From positions 3,719,836 to 3,783,835 of the forward strand of contig NZ_CP065856.1 in the NCBI RefSeq assembly GCF_016065055.1: a DNA stretch of 64,000 bases, given 5' to 3'. The notes beneath the pieces were generated by a model, which made no database searches, was not told the origin of the DNA, and saw only the letters and a list, made by a program, of their open reading frames with translations. Shown piece after piece: positions 35,866 through 44,032 of the stretch; positions within the stretch are counted from its first letter, which is position 1, and every line of letters begins with the position of its first letter. The stretch comes from Halosimplex litoreum. Lineage in GTDB: Archaea > Halobacteriota > Halobacteria > Halobacteriales > Haloarculaceae. The position numbers were made by a program, and so were the translations under genes.

Positions 35866-36756
35866 ATGCCCACAGTCGGAGTGATCGGCGTCGGCTACAT
35901 CGGCAAGAGGTTTCTCGACCGGCTGGCCGACACCGACTACGACACAGTCGCCTACGACGTGGACGCATCGCAGGTCGAAGCCGCCCAGGAACGTGGAGCG
36001 GCCGCGGCCGAGAGCCCCGCGGACGCGACGCGTCGCTCGGAGTTCGTCGTCCTCGCGCTCCCCGGGACGCCGGAAGTCGAGGCCGTGATGGAGGCCGAAG
36101 ACGGCGTCCTCGGCGCGCTCTCGGCGGGCCAGACCGTCGTCGATGTCACGACGACGCACCCGGACACGTCGAGGGAGTGCGAACAGTGGTGCGAGGACCG
36201 GGGCGTCGCGTTCGTCGAGGCGCCGATCACCCGCGCGGCGCCGCGCGACGGCGCGCACATGATGGTCGGCGGGACGGAGGCGGCCTACGGGTCGGCCCGC
36301 GACCTGATCGAGTCCCTGAGCGACGACCACCTCCACGTGGGCGCGGTCGGACGGGCGACTATCCTGAAGCTCGCCCTCCAGATGCGCTACGCTGGCCGGA
36401 CCGCGCTGGACGCGGAGATCGTCGAGTTCACGCGGGACAACGGCGTCGACCCCGCGCACCTCCGCGACTTCTTCGGTATGGACGTCTCCGAACGCCTCCT
36501 CGACAGGGAGTTCGAACAGGGGATCGAGGGGCTGGGCGGACTCGCGATCTGGGACAAGGACCTCGGCTACGCCCGCGACGTGGCCCGCGAAACCGGGACC
36601 GCGCTCCCGATCAACGCGGCCGTTCACGAGGCCTACAAGGCGACCGTCCGCCGGGCCGGTTCCGACGAGGCCCACGCGGCGACGCTCCTGCGGTACTGGG
36701 AACTGCTCAACGACGCCGGCGAACGGGCGTTCCAGCCCGCCGAAGACGAGGGGTGA
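35866..36756 (+). CDS. 6PGDH/3-hydroxyisobutyrate-dehydrogenase-like NAD(P) oxidoreductase
   Basis: The 296-aa protein starts with a Rossmann motif (VGVIGVGYIGKRFLDRL). The beta-hydroxyacid dehydrogenase signature region follows (VDVTTTHPDTSRECEQWC, VEAPITRAAPRDGAHMMVGG), with the catalytic Lys in GRATILKLALQMRYAG. Substrates in this family are 3-hydroxyacids such as tartronate semialdehyde or 3-hydroxyisobutyrate. The exact one cannot be assigned. It is convergent with a TIM-barrel isomerase gene 39 nt away. Confidence 0.87.
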   Translation: MPTVGVIGVGYIGKRFLDRLADTDYDTVAYDVDASQVEAAQERGAAAAESPADATRRSEFVVLALPGTPEVEAVMEAEDGVLGALSAGQTVVDVTTTHPDTSRECEQWCEDRGVAFVEAPITRAAPRDGAHMMVGGTEAAYGSARDLIESLSDDHLHVGAVGRATILKLALQMRYAGRTALDAEIVEFTRDNGVDPAHLRDFFGMDVSERLLDREFEQGIEGLGGLAIWDKDLGYARDVARETGTALPINAAVHEAYKATVRRAGSDEAHAATLLRYWELLNDAGERAFQPAEDEG

Positions 36757-36795
36757 CGACGGGGGCGGTGAGTGACGAGCCGGTCGGCCCCCGTC

Positions 36796-37632
36796 TCAGA
36801 CCGACACGCCGACTTCGTCGGCCACGCGCCGGACGTGCTCGGCCGCCCGTTCGTACTCCTCGGGACCGTCGAGGTGTTCGAGCATCACCGGCAGGTCGTC
36901 GTCGAGGCCGTCGAGCGTTCGCAGCAGCGCGTGGTAGTCCAGATTCCCCTCGCCGGGGGGAACCTCCGAGAGGTGGACGAGCGGGTCGCTCCCCATCGCC
37001 ACGTCCTTCAGGTGGACGCACTGGATCGCCTCACCGAACGCATCGACGAACCGCTCGATCAGGCCCGCGGTATCGGCGTACCTGCGGGGGGAGGCGACCA
37101 GGTTCACCGGGTCGAAGTGAACGGCGAAGGCCTCGCGGTCGACCGCGTCCAGCAGACGGCGGTAGCTCTCGACGGAGTCGGGCACCATCGCCGGCATCGC
37201 TTCGAGCGCGTAGCTGGCGCCGTCGGGGTCGGCGGTGTCGACGATCTCCCGTACCGATTCGACGACCAGCTCGAACGTCCGCTCGTCGAAGTTCTCGGGA
37301 TGGGGACCGGCCCACGAGTCGCCGCGGGAGCCGGCGACGTTGACCGCGCAGTTCGCGCCCACGTCGTCGGCGAGTTCGAGGTGGCGAGCACAGTGTGCGA
37401 TCGCCGCCTCGCGCTCGTCGGGGTCGGGGGCGACCGGATTCACGCCCCAGGCGCCGACCTCGGCGATCACCACGTCCGCGGCAGCGGCCGCCTCGCGGTA
37501 GCCGCGGACGGTCTCGGGGTCTGCGCCCGGGTCGACGGGAGAATACGCCGCCCCGTAGCCGAGGTCGTCCAACGCGTCGATCCACTCCTCCGGTGTCTCG
37601 TAGTCGGCGAAGACCGGTCCTCCGAGTCGCAT
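36796..37632 (-). CDS. sugar phosphate isomerase/epimerase family (xylose-isomerase-like TIM barrel)
   Basis: The 278-aa protein has AP-endonuclease-2-type metal ligands: ALEAMPAMVPDS (Glu), FAVHFDPVNLV (Asp/His), CVHLKDV and PVMLEHLDGPEEY (Glu). These fit hexulose epimerases, inosose dehydratases or isomerases. The ATG at 37632 (MRLGGPVF) is preferred over an in-frame TTG nine codons upstream. The sugar substrate is unknown. Proximity to mannonate dehydratase and an SMP-30 lactonase suggests sugar-acid metabolism. Confidence 0.84.
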   Translation of the reverse strand: MRLGGPVFADYETPEEWIDALDDLGYGAAYSPVDPGADPETVRGYREAAAAADVVIAEVGAWGVNPVAPDPDEREAAIAHCARHLELADDVGANCAVNVAGSRGDSWAGPHPENFDERTFELVVESVREIVDTADPDGASYALEAMPAMVPDSVESYRRLLDAVDREAFAVHFDPVNLVASPRRYADTAGLIERFVDAFGEAIQCVHLKDVAMGSDPLVHLSEVPPGEGNLDYHALLRTLDGLDDDLPVMLEHLDGPEEYERAAEHVRRVADEVGVSV

Positions 37633-37749
37633 GTGAGCGTGTACCGCGACGAGACGCAAACCCCTGCCGGAGCGGGCAGCGCCGACCGGTTTCGCACGTC
37701 CCCCTCCCGAACTGCGTTCGACTCACGGATCGACTTCGAGTCGAACTGG

Positions 37750-37763
37750 CCGAACATGTTCGG
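37750..37763. promoter_or_regulatory. perfect 14-bp palindrome upstream of the HTH-10 gene
   Basis: CCGAACATGTTCGG is fully self-complementary. It ends 37 nt before the ATG at 37801, just upstream of the expected TATA position. This is the right spot for an activator or repressor site, perhaps for the HTH-10 protein itself. Confidence 0.5.
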
Positions 37764-37800
37764 AAACACTGATAGCCGTCGTGCCGGGTAAGATCGACAC

Positions 37801-38463
37801 ATGCCGCGGGCCACCCTTGAGATCACCGTGCCGGACTCGGTGTGGATCGGCGAGTTGTCGCGCGAGTACCCGGACGCACAGTTCGAGATCCTCACCGTCT
37901 TCCCGAAGGCCGAGGGCGGCGTCGCCCTGGCGGAGATCGCCGCCGACGCCGTCGAGGAGGTCGTGCTGGCGATGGACGACTACGAGGCGGTGACGAACAC
38001 GGACTTCCTCCAGCGGACGGCGGAGACGGCGCTGGTGCAGTTCGAGACCTCCAACCCGGTCCTCCTGCTGCCGGTGCGCAACGCCGGGACGCCGCTGGAA
38101 CTCCCCTTCACCGTCGTCGACGGGCGGGTCGAGTGGGAGGTCACCGCGCCTCGGGACCGCCTGTCCTCGCTGGGTGACCAGCTCCGGCAGTTCGGGATCG
38201 AGTTCGAGGTGTTGGCCGTCCGCCAGAAGATGGCGACCGATCGACTGCTCACGCCCAAACAGCTCCGGCTCGTCCGGACCGCGGTGGAGGAGGGGTACTA
38301 CGACACGCCCCGGGAGTGTACGCTCACCGAGCTGGCCGACGAGTCCGACATCGCCAAGTCGACCTGCAGCGAGACGCTCCACCGCGCCGAGGAGAAGATC
38401 GTCAAGGAGTTCGTCGACGAGACCGCCCCCGCCGATGAGCGCACGCCCGCGATGCGGGCCTGA
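37801..38463 (+). CDS. HTH-10 (Bat-type) transcriptional regulator
   Basis: The 220-aa protein has a C-terminal HTH-10 domain typical of haloarchaeal bacterio-opsin-activator-like regulators: LTPKQLRLVRTAVEEGYYDTPRECTLTELADESDIAKSTCSETLHRAEEKIV (residues 149-200). The N-terminal ~145 residues form a small sensor-like domain with no GAF or PAS signature that I recognise. The ATG lies 37 nt downstream of a perfect palindrome, so autoregulation is possible. Target genes are unknown; adjacent metabolic genes are candidates. Confidence 0.87.
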   Translation: MPRATLEITVPDSVWIGELSREYPDAQFEILTVFPKAEGGVALAEIAADAVEEVVLAMDDYEAVTNTDFLQRTAETALVQFETSNPVLLLPVRNAGTPLELPFTVVDGRVEWEVTAPRDRLSSLGDQLRQFGIEFEVLAVRQKMATDRLLTPKQLRLVRTAVEEGYYDTPRECTLTELADESDIAKSTCSETLHRAEEKIVKEFVDETAPADERTPAMRA

Positions 38464-38524
38464 GGCCGTCGCGCACGCGACGTTCCCGGACGACGGCGGG
38501 TGCCACCGGGCGAGCGGCCGGTCG

Positions 38525-38530
38525 CTTTAA
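38525..38530 (+). promoter_or_regulatory. TATA-like box for aminotransferase gene
   Basis: CTTTAA is centred 29 nt before the ATG at 38557. Confidence 0.5.
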
Positions 38531-38556
38531 CGCGGTGTCCGCCGTACCCGTCGGGT

Positions 38557-39699
38557 ATGGTCTCCGAACGCGCCCGGTCGGTGGACTCGTTTCTCGCCAT
38601 GGACGTGCTCGAACGGGCGGGCGAGCGCGACGACGTGGTCCATCTGGAGGTGGGCGAACCGGACTTCGACCCGCCCGAAGCGGTGTTCGACGCCGCCGTC
38701 GACTCGCTGCGCGGCGGCAACACCGGCTACACGGTCGCCCGCGGCAAGCCCGAACTCCGCGAAGCGATCGCCGCCCGCTACGAGCGCGACTACGGCGTCG
38801 CCGTCGACCCCGACCGGATCGTCGTCACCCCCGGTTCCTCGCCGGGGCTGTTGCTCGCGCTCGCGGCGCTGGTCGACCCCGGTGACGAGGTCGTCCTCAC
38901 CGACCCTCACTACGCTTCCTACCCGAAGTTCGTCCGTTTCCTGAACGGTGTCGTCCGCACGGTCCCGCTTCGCGCGAGCGAGGGGTTTCGGCCGCGAGCC
39001 GGCGACTACGAACGGGCCGTCGGCTCCGAAACGAGCGCGCTCGTGGTCAACTCCCCGGCCAACCCGACCGGGGCCGTCCTCGACGGCGGGACGCTCGGGG
39101 AAATCGCGGCGGTCGCCGACGCGGCCGACGCGACGGTGGTGTCGGACGAGATCTACCACGGCCTCTCCTACGGGGCGGCCGAGCACACGATGCTGGAGTT
39201 CACCGACGACGCGTTCGTGCTGGACGGGTTCTCGAAGCGCTACGGGATGACGGGCTGGCGGCTCGGCTGGGTCGTCGCCCCGCCTGGGTACGCCGAGGCC
39301 CTCAACCGACTCGCCCAGCACGTCCTCATCTCCGCGCCGAACTTCGTGCAGGACGCGGGCGTAGCCGCCCTGGAGACCGACGAGTCGTGGCTGGCCGAGG
39401 TACGCGACACGTATCGGCGCCGCCGCGACCGGTTGCTCGACGCGGTTCAAGCGTGGGGACTGGACCCCGGATACACGCCCGAGGGGGCGTACTACGTCCT
39501 CGCGGACGTGAGCGACCTTCCGGGGTCGAGCGTCGAAGTGGCCGACCTGTTCCTGAACGAGGCCGGCGTCGCCGTCACGCCCGGTGCCGACTTCGGCGAG
39601 CGGGCGAGCGACTACGTCCGGCTCTCGTACGCCACCGACGTGGTGGCCATCGACGAAGCAGCGACACGGGTCGACCGGCTGCTCGACCGCCTCGGGTGA
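38557..39699 (+). CDS. class I/II pyridoxal-phosphate aminotransferase
   Basis: This 380-aa fold-type I enzyme has VHLEVGEPDFDPP near the start and the substrate-side NTGYTVARGKPELREAIA. VVNSPANPTGAVL (Asn-Pro-Thr-Gly), VVSDEIYHGLSYG (Asp and Tyr to the cofactor) and VLDGFSKRYGMTGWRLGW (catalytic Lys) follow. It moves an amino group between an amino acid and 2-oxoglutarate. It resembles aspartate/alanine/aromatic aminotransferases but specificity is unclear. The ATG is supported by a TATA-like box 29 nt upstream; the open frame before it has no family support. Confidence 0.92.
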   Translation: MVSERARSVDSFLAMDVLERAGERDDVVHLEVGEPDFDPPEAVFDAAVDSLRGGNTGYTVARGKPELREAIAARYERDYGVAVDPDRIVVTPGSSPGLLLALAALVDPGDEVVLTDPHYASYPKFVRFLNGVVRTVPLRASEGFRPRAGDYERAVGSETSALVVNSPANPTGAVLDGGTLGEIAAVADAADATVVSDEIYHGLSYGAAEHTMLEFTDDAFVLDGFSKRYGMTGWRLGWVVAPPGYAEALNRLAQHVLISAPNFVQDAGVAALETDESWLAEVRDTYRRRRDRLLDAVQAWGLDPGYTPEGAYYVLADVSDLPGSSVEVADLFLNEAGVAVTPGADFGERASDYVRLSYATDVVAIDEAATRVDRLLDRLG

Positions 39700-39735
39700 C
39701 GTACGACGTATCAACGGGCAGTAGTGTATTGGGAA

Positions 39736-39743
39736 GATTTAAG
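39736..39743 (+). promoter_or_regulatory. TATA box for CAP-domain gene
   Basis: GATTTAAG is centred 27 nt before the ATG at 39767. Confidence 0.58.
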
Positions 39744-39766
39744 TCTCGACTCGGGCACCGAACGGT

Positions 39767-40651
39767 ATGGTCGATCGGAAGGTGGTCGTCGGGGGCGCCG
39801 TCGCCGTGGTCGCCGTGCTCGTCGTCGGGGGGATCGCGGGCGCGATGGTCCTCGGTGGCGGTGGCGGCGGCGACACGCCGACACCCGACGAGCCGGACGA
39901 CTCGGACGACGGAAGTGACGGCGGATCCGCGGCCACGCCGACCCGGGCCGCGACGACTGCCGGGAACGGGACCGCGACGAACGGAACCGCGACGAACGGA
40001 ACCGCCAACGGGACCGCGGGCCCGACGGTGACGCCCACGTCGGTCGCGACGCCGACCGCCACGGGAACGCCGACGGTCACGCCGACACCGACGGCGGTCC
40101 CGACGCGGACGCCGATCCTGCCCCGGACCTTCGAGGAGCGCGAGGTCGAGCTAGAGCTCCGGCGGTTGATAAACGACTGGCGGACGGCCAACGGGCTGGA
40201 CCCGTACACGAACGACAACGGCTCGCTCGTCGTGCGGCTCAACGAGATGTCGCTGAACCACAGCGTCGGCATGGCCCAGCGGGGCGAACTCGTCTACGAG
40301 ACGTACGGCCTGTCGGTCCCCCAGCGCTACGAGGCCTTTCAGGTCAAGGAGACCTGCCAGTTCAAGCGCCAGGGCAAACAGTTCATCGTCTCACCGGACA
40401 ACTACCAGTTCCAGGTTATCGCCCAGAGCTACGTCGGGCGCAACTTCCAGGACGGCGGCGAGACGGTCTTCCACGAGAACGAGACCGCGGTCGCCCGCGA
40501 CATCTTCGAGGCCTGGACGGAGAACCCCGTGTACGCCGACGTGCTCGAGTATCCGAACGCGAACCGTCTCGGTGTCGGTATCGAAATAACCGACAACAAC
40601 GAGGTCTGGGCGACCGGCAGCATCTGCGGCTCCGGCGACACCTCGTACTGA
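39767..40651 (+). CDS. secreted/membrane-anchored CAP-domain (SCP/PR1) protein
   Basis: The 294-aa protein has an N-terminal hydrophobic helix (VVVGGAVAVVAVLVVGGIAGAMVLG). A long Thr/Pro/Asn-rich linker (about residues 35-118) has many NGT sites, indicating exterior glycosylation. A CAP-like domain follows (VELELRRLINDWRTANGLDPY, LNEMSLNHSVGMAQRGELVYE, ending VWATGSICGSG). The CAP family is widespread in secreted proteins; catalytic activity is not established. The helix is probably a membrane anchor. The linker repeats (ATNGTATNGTANGT) are likely N-glycosylation substrates of AglB. Confidence 0.83.
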   Translation: MVDRKVVVGGAVAVVAVLVVGGIAGAMVLGGGGGGDTPTPDEPDDSDDGSDGGSAATPTRAATTAGNGTATNGTATNGTANGTAGPTVTPTSVATPTATGTPTVTPTPTAVPTRTPILPRTFEEREVELELRRLINDWRTANGLDPYTNDNGSLVVRLNEMSLNHSVGMAQRGELVYETYGLSVPQRYEAFQVKETCQFKRQGKQFIVSPDNYQFQVIAQSYVGRNFQDGGETVFHENETAVARDIFEAWTENPVYADVLEYPNANRLGVGIEITDNNEVWATGSICGSGDTSY

Positions 40652-40729
40652 CCGGCCGGCGGGCCGACCGCGTCGGCTGCTCGCTTCCGCGACCGGAACG
40701 CCGATTACGTGGACGTTCGACGGACGAGT

Positions 40730-41737
40730 ATGGTTCAGCTATCGCTCGTGTTACCCCGCCAGCCCGACGAACGCTGGCAGCTCGCGAAGCAGATGGGCGT
40801 CGAGCAGGCCGTCGTCCACCCGCTGGAGGTCGGCGACGACAAGACTCGTTGGTCGTACGACGACCTGCTCGGGACGAAAAACTGGCTCGAAGACGCCGGC
40901 CTCGAGTTCGGCGTGCTGGAGGGGAGCGTCCCCATCAGCGACCGCATCCGGCTGGGGCTCGACGGCCGCGACGAAGACATCGCGGAGTTCAAGCAGTTCG
41001 TCCGGGACTGCGGCGATCTGGGGATCCCGGTCGTCTGCTACGACTGGATGGCCGGCGTCCGCTGGGCGCGCACCGAGGCTCACCTCGAATCCCGTGGCGG
41101 GTCCTACACGACCGGCTACGACAACGCGAAGATGGACACTGGCCCCGGCACCGAGGCCGCCGACGTGACGCGTGAACAGGTCTGGGAGGCCATCGAGTAC
41201 TTCCTGAACGAGGTCGTCCCCGTCGCGGAGGAGGCGGGGGTCAAGCTCGGCCTCCACCCCGACGACCCGCCGCGCGAATCCGTGGGGGAGATCCCGCGGA
41301 TCGCAAACAGCGTCGAGAACTACGACCGCGTGCTCGACATCTACGATAGCGAGTACAACGGCGTCACGTTCTGCCAGGGTAACTTCGCCGCGATGGGCGT
41401 CGACGTCCCCGAGACGATACGCCACTTCGGCGAGAAGATCAACTTCGCGCACTTCCGCGACGTCGAGGGTGACGCCGACCGCTTCGTCGAGACCTGGCAC
41501 GACGACGGCCCGACCGACATGCAGGCGGCGATGGACGCCTTCGTCGACGCCGGCTTCGACGGCCCGATGCGCCCCGACCACGTCCCGACGATGGCCGGCG
41601 AGGACAACTCCAACCCCGGCTATCACACCAAGGGTCGCCTGTTCGCGATCGGGTACATGCGCGGCTTGCTCGAATCCGCGGAGGGGACGGGCGAAACGGT
41701 GGGGGAGACCACCGAAGCGACGGAGGAAGGTGCCTGA
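40730..41737 (+). CDS. uxuA: mannonate dehydratase
   Basis: This 335-aa TIM-barrel enzyme converts D-mannonate to 2-keto-3-deoxygluconate in hexuronate breakdown. It carries the family blocks CYDWMAGVRWARTEAHLES, KLGLHPDDPPRESVG, TFCQGNFAAMGVDVPE, NFAHFRDVEGDADRFVET and the C-terminal MRPDHVPTMAGED. His, Cys and Asp residues in these blocks bind the metal. The ATG at 40730 (MVQLSLVLPRQPDERWQ) matches the family start. One base separates it from the downstream lactonase gene, so they form an operon. Confidence 0.93.
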   Translation: MVQLSLVLPRQPDERWQLAKQMGVEQAVVHPLEVGDDKTRWSYDDLLGTKNWLEDAGLEFGVLEGSVPISDRIRLGLDGRDEDIAEFKQFVRDCGDLGIPVVCYDWMAGVRWARTEAHLESRGGSYTTGYDNAKMDTGPGTEAADVTREQVWEAIEYFLNEVVPVAEEAGVKLGLHPDDPPRESVGEIPRIANSVENYDRVLDIYDSEYNGVTFCQGNFAAMGVDVPETIRHFGEKINFAHFRDVEGDADRFVETWHDDGPTDMQAAMDAFVDAGFDGPMRPDHVPTMAGEDNSNPGYHTKGRLFAIGYMRGLLESAEGTGETVGETTEATEEGA

Positions 41738-41738
41738 G

Positions 41739-42641
41739 ATGACCGGCGAATCGCCGACGCCCGACGTCGTCGCAGACACGCGCTGTCACACCGGCGAGGG
41801 GCCGCTCTACCACCCCGACGAGGCGGTCGTCTACTTCCTCGACATCCCCGAAGCCGACCTCTATCGGTACGACCCCGCCGAGGGGTCCCACGAGCGCGTC
41901 CTCGACAGCGAGGGCGCCATCGGCGGGTTCACGATCCAGGACTCGGGCGAGCTACTGCTGTTCTGTGACGGAGGACGGATCCAGCCGTGGCGCCCCGAAT
42001 CGGGACTCGGCGAGCCAGTCGTCGACGCCGTCGACGGCGAGGCGGAGTCGCGGTTCAACGACGTGATCGCCGACCCGCGCGGGCGGGTCTTCTGCGGGAC
42101 GATGCCGACACCCGAGGGCGAGCCCGGCACTCTCTACCGACTGGAGACGGACGGCTCGCTGTCGGTCGCGGTCGAGGACGTACGGCTCTCGAACGGGCTC
42201 GGATTCGCGCCCGACCGGCGCTCGCTCTACTTCGCGGAGACGGAGGCCGACCGGATATCCCGGTACCGCTACGATCAGGCGACCGGCGGCCTCTCCGACC
42301 GGGAGACGTTCCTCGACGCGAGCGACCTGGCGGGCCACCCGGACGGGATGACCGTCGACGCGGAGGGCTGTGTCTGGCCGGCCTTCTGGGACGGCGGCCG
42401 GATCGCCCGCTACGACCCCGACGGTACCGAACTGGCGCAGGTCGAGTTCCCGGCGAAGAAGGTGTCTGCGGTCACCTTCGGCGGCCCCGACTACGACACC
42501 GCCTACGTGACGACCGCGCTCGGTCCCGGTGAGGGGCCGAAGGGCACCCGAGAGGAGGAGGGCGACGGGGCGGGCGCCCTGTTCGCGGTCGACCTCGGCG
42601 TCGGCGGCGTCCCCGAGTTCCGGTCGCGAATCGAGTGCTGA
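41739..42641 (+). CDS. SMP-30/gluconolactonase-like sugar lactonase
   Basis: The 300-aa six-bladed beta-propeller has the metal-binding Glu in HTGEGPLYHPDE. Asn is in SRFNDVIADPRGRVF and LSNGLGFAPDRRSLYF, and the catalytic Asp in LAGHPDGMTVDAEG. The family opens aldonolactones, including gluconolactone and galactonolactone. The enzyme probably feeds aldonates into the mannonate/2-keto-3-deoxygluconate route with the uxuA product. The ATG starts 1 nt after the uxuA stop. Confidence 0.9.
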   Translation: MTGESPTPDVVADTRCHTGEGPLYHPDEAVVYFLDIPEADLYRYDPAEGSHERVLDSEGAIGGFTIQDSGELLLFCDGGRIQPWRPESGLGEPVVDAVDGEAESRFNDVIADPRGRVFCGTMPTPEGEPGTLYRLETDGSLSVAVEDVRLSNGLGFAPDRRSLYFAETEADRISRYRYDQATGGLSDRETFLDASDLAGHPDGMTVDAEGCVWPAFWDGGRIARYDPDGTELAQVEFPAKKVSAVTFGGPDYDTAYVTTALGPGEGPKGTREEEGDGAGALFAVDLGVGGVPEFRSRIEC

Positions 42642-42683
42642 CCCGGACGCTCGCGCCGCCCGGAGCCGGCCACGCGGCTCCGC

Positions 42684-43208
42684 TCAGTGCAGTGTCCCGT
42701 CGCGCTCGTCGACGTCGTAGGCGAACAGCGCGTAGCCCACGTCGTCGACGGAGTAGCCGGTCTCGGCGGCGATCTCGCGTATCGGCTCGATCATCGTTAC
42801 GTAGTCGGCCGCGTCGAACGACTCCTTGCGCCCGTCGAGGTAGCCCAGGCGCTCGAGCGACGCCCACACGCGGGTGTCGACGACGGCGTGGCGCTCGGGG
42901 TCCAGTGCGGTCAGGACGCAGGAGGCCGTCGCCGCTTTGAACCCCGAGAGGCCGGTCAACAGCTGTAGCTTCGAGAAGTCGCCGTCGACGGCGCGAACGT
43001 TCGCGGTCACCTCCCGACACCGCTCGGGCGGGTTCGTTTCGACGTGATAGGCGCTCCGGGTGGAGCTCTCGTAGGCGATCTCGTAGAGCTGGTCGCGCGT
43101 CAAGTGTCCCTGCGTCCGGTACGCTCGGCCAAACTCGTCGAGGCGGGCGGGGTCGAGCCCCCGGGTCTCCTCGTAGGCGGCCAGCGCGTCACCGAGCAAC
43201 GCTTCCAT
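42684..43208 (-). CDS. unknown protein with HhH/DNA-glycosylase-like core
   Basis: The 174-aa protein includes LTGLSGFKAATASCVLTALDPERHAVVDTRVWASLERLG (residues 81-119). Its hairpin plus VVDTRVW pattern recalls the helix-hairpin-helix and Asp motif of endonuclease-III/HhH-GPD DNA repair enzymes. The usual length (about 210 aa) and the Fe-S cysteines are missing. It might be a small conserved DNA-binding protein rather than a glycosylase. I chose the ATG at 43208 (MEALLGDAL); eleven in-frame codons upstream are not family-like. Confidence 0.68.
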   Translation of the reverse strand: MEALLGDALAAYEETRGLDPARLDEFGRAYRTQGHLTRDQLYEIAYESSTRSAYHVETNPPERCREVTANVRAVDGDFSKLQLLTGLSGFKAATASCVLTALDPERHAVVDTRVWASLERLGYLDGRKESFDAADYVTMIEPIREIAAETGYSVDDVGYALFAYDVDERDGTLH

Positions 43209-43363
43209 ACCGTTCGGAGGGCGGACGCGGACTTCAAGCACACCGGTTCGGTTGTGTTCGTTCGAACCCGACGGCGCCGATCCGAGGGCCTACCGCGGAC
43301 AAACGCTCCCCTACCGTGCGAACCGACGGAGTGTTTTTCTCCCGACGGGCAGTCGGTGAAGCT

Positions 43364-43936
43364 ATGGGCTCGTTTCTGGTCTGCTACGGGTCGAGTGAGG
43401 GACAGACCGCGAAGATCGCCGACCGGATCGCCGCGCGCCTGCGCGACCGCGACCACGAGGCGACGGCCGTCGACGCCGGGGCGCTGGAGACCGACTACCC
43501 GCTGGGCGGGTTCGACGCGGTCGTCGTCGGCTCGTCGATCCACGTCGGGAGCCACCAGGCGTCGGTCCGTTCGTTCGTCGAGGCGAACGCCGAGGCGCTG
43601 GCGGCGTTGCCGACCGCGTTCTTTCAGGTCTCGCTGTCCTCGGTCGCGGACGACCCGGAGTGGCGCGCGGAGGCCGCCCGCTACGTCGAGGAGTTCCTCG
43701 AGGACACCGGTTTCCAACCGGACCGCATCGCCCGGTTCGGCGGCGCGCTCCGCTACTCGAAGTACGGCTTCCTCAAGCGACTCGTCATGAAGCGGAGCGC
43801 GCGCGAGGCGACGGGCGACACCGACACGTCACGCGACTACGAGTACACCGACTGGGCGGAGGTCGAAGGATTCACCGACGACTTCGCCGCGTTCGTCGAG
43901 CGACGGGTCGCCACGGGGTCGAACGAACCGACCTGA
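43364..43936 (+). CDS. HemG-like flavodoxin (menaquinone-dependent protoporphyrinogen oxidase type)
   Basis: The 190-aa flavodoxin-fold protein binds FMN via VCYGSSEGQTAKIADRIA. VVVGSSIHVGSHQASVRSFV and FFQVSLSSVADDP match the HemG branch. Bacterial HemG oxidises protoporphyrinogen IX using quinones. In haloarchaea the exact role is uncertain, and it may serve another flavodoxin function. The ATG at 43364 is preceded by a T-rich GTTTTTC box about 28 nt upstream. Confidence 0.85.
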   Translation: MGSFLVCYGSSEGQTAKIADRIAARLRDRDHEATAVDAGALETDYPLGGFDAVVVGSSIHVGSHQASVRSFVEANAEALAALPTAFFQVSLSSVADDPEWRAEAARYVEEFLEDTGFQPDRIARFGGALRYSKYGFLKRLVMKRSAREATGDTDTSRDYEYTDWAEVEGFTDDFAAFVERRVATGSNEPT

Positions 43937-44001
43937 CGCCTCGACTCGCCCGTGCACGGAGGGAGACGTGTCGACCCCGGTGCGATAGCCCCGAAACGTT
44001 G

Positions 44002-44009
44002 TTCTTAAG
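44002..44009 (+). promoter_or_regulatory. TATA-like box for FKBP gene
   Basis: TTCTTAAG is centred 27 nt before the ATG at 44033. Confidence 0.55.
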
Positions 44010-44032
44010 AGTGCAACGCGAGTCGTGCCGGT

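Noticed and set aside
33507-35873. A 788-codon open frame on the minus strand across the malic enzyme gene
   Set aside because: It mirrors the plus-strand maeB gene. High GC makes antisense frames stay open, and its translation has no domain pattern.
42684-43208. Endonuclease III/DNA glycosylase assignment
   Set aside because: The hairpin-like motif and VVDTRVW are present, but length, Fe-S cysteines and the catalytic Lys pattern are not convincing.
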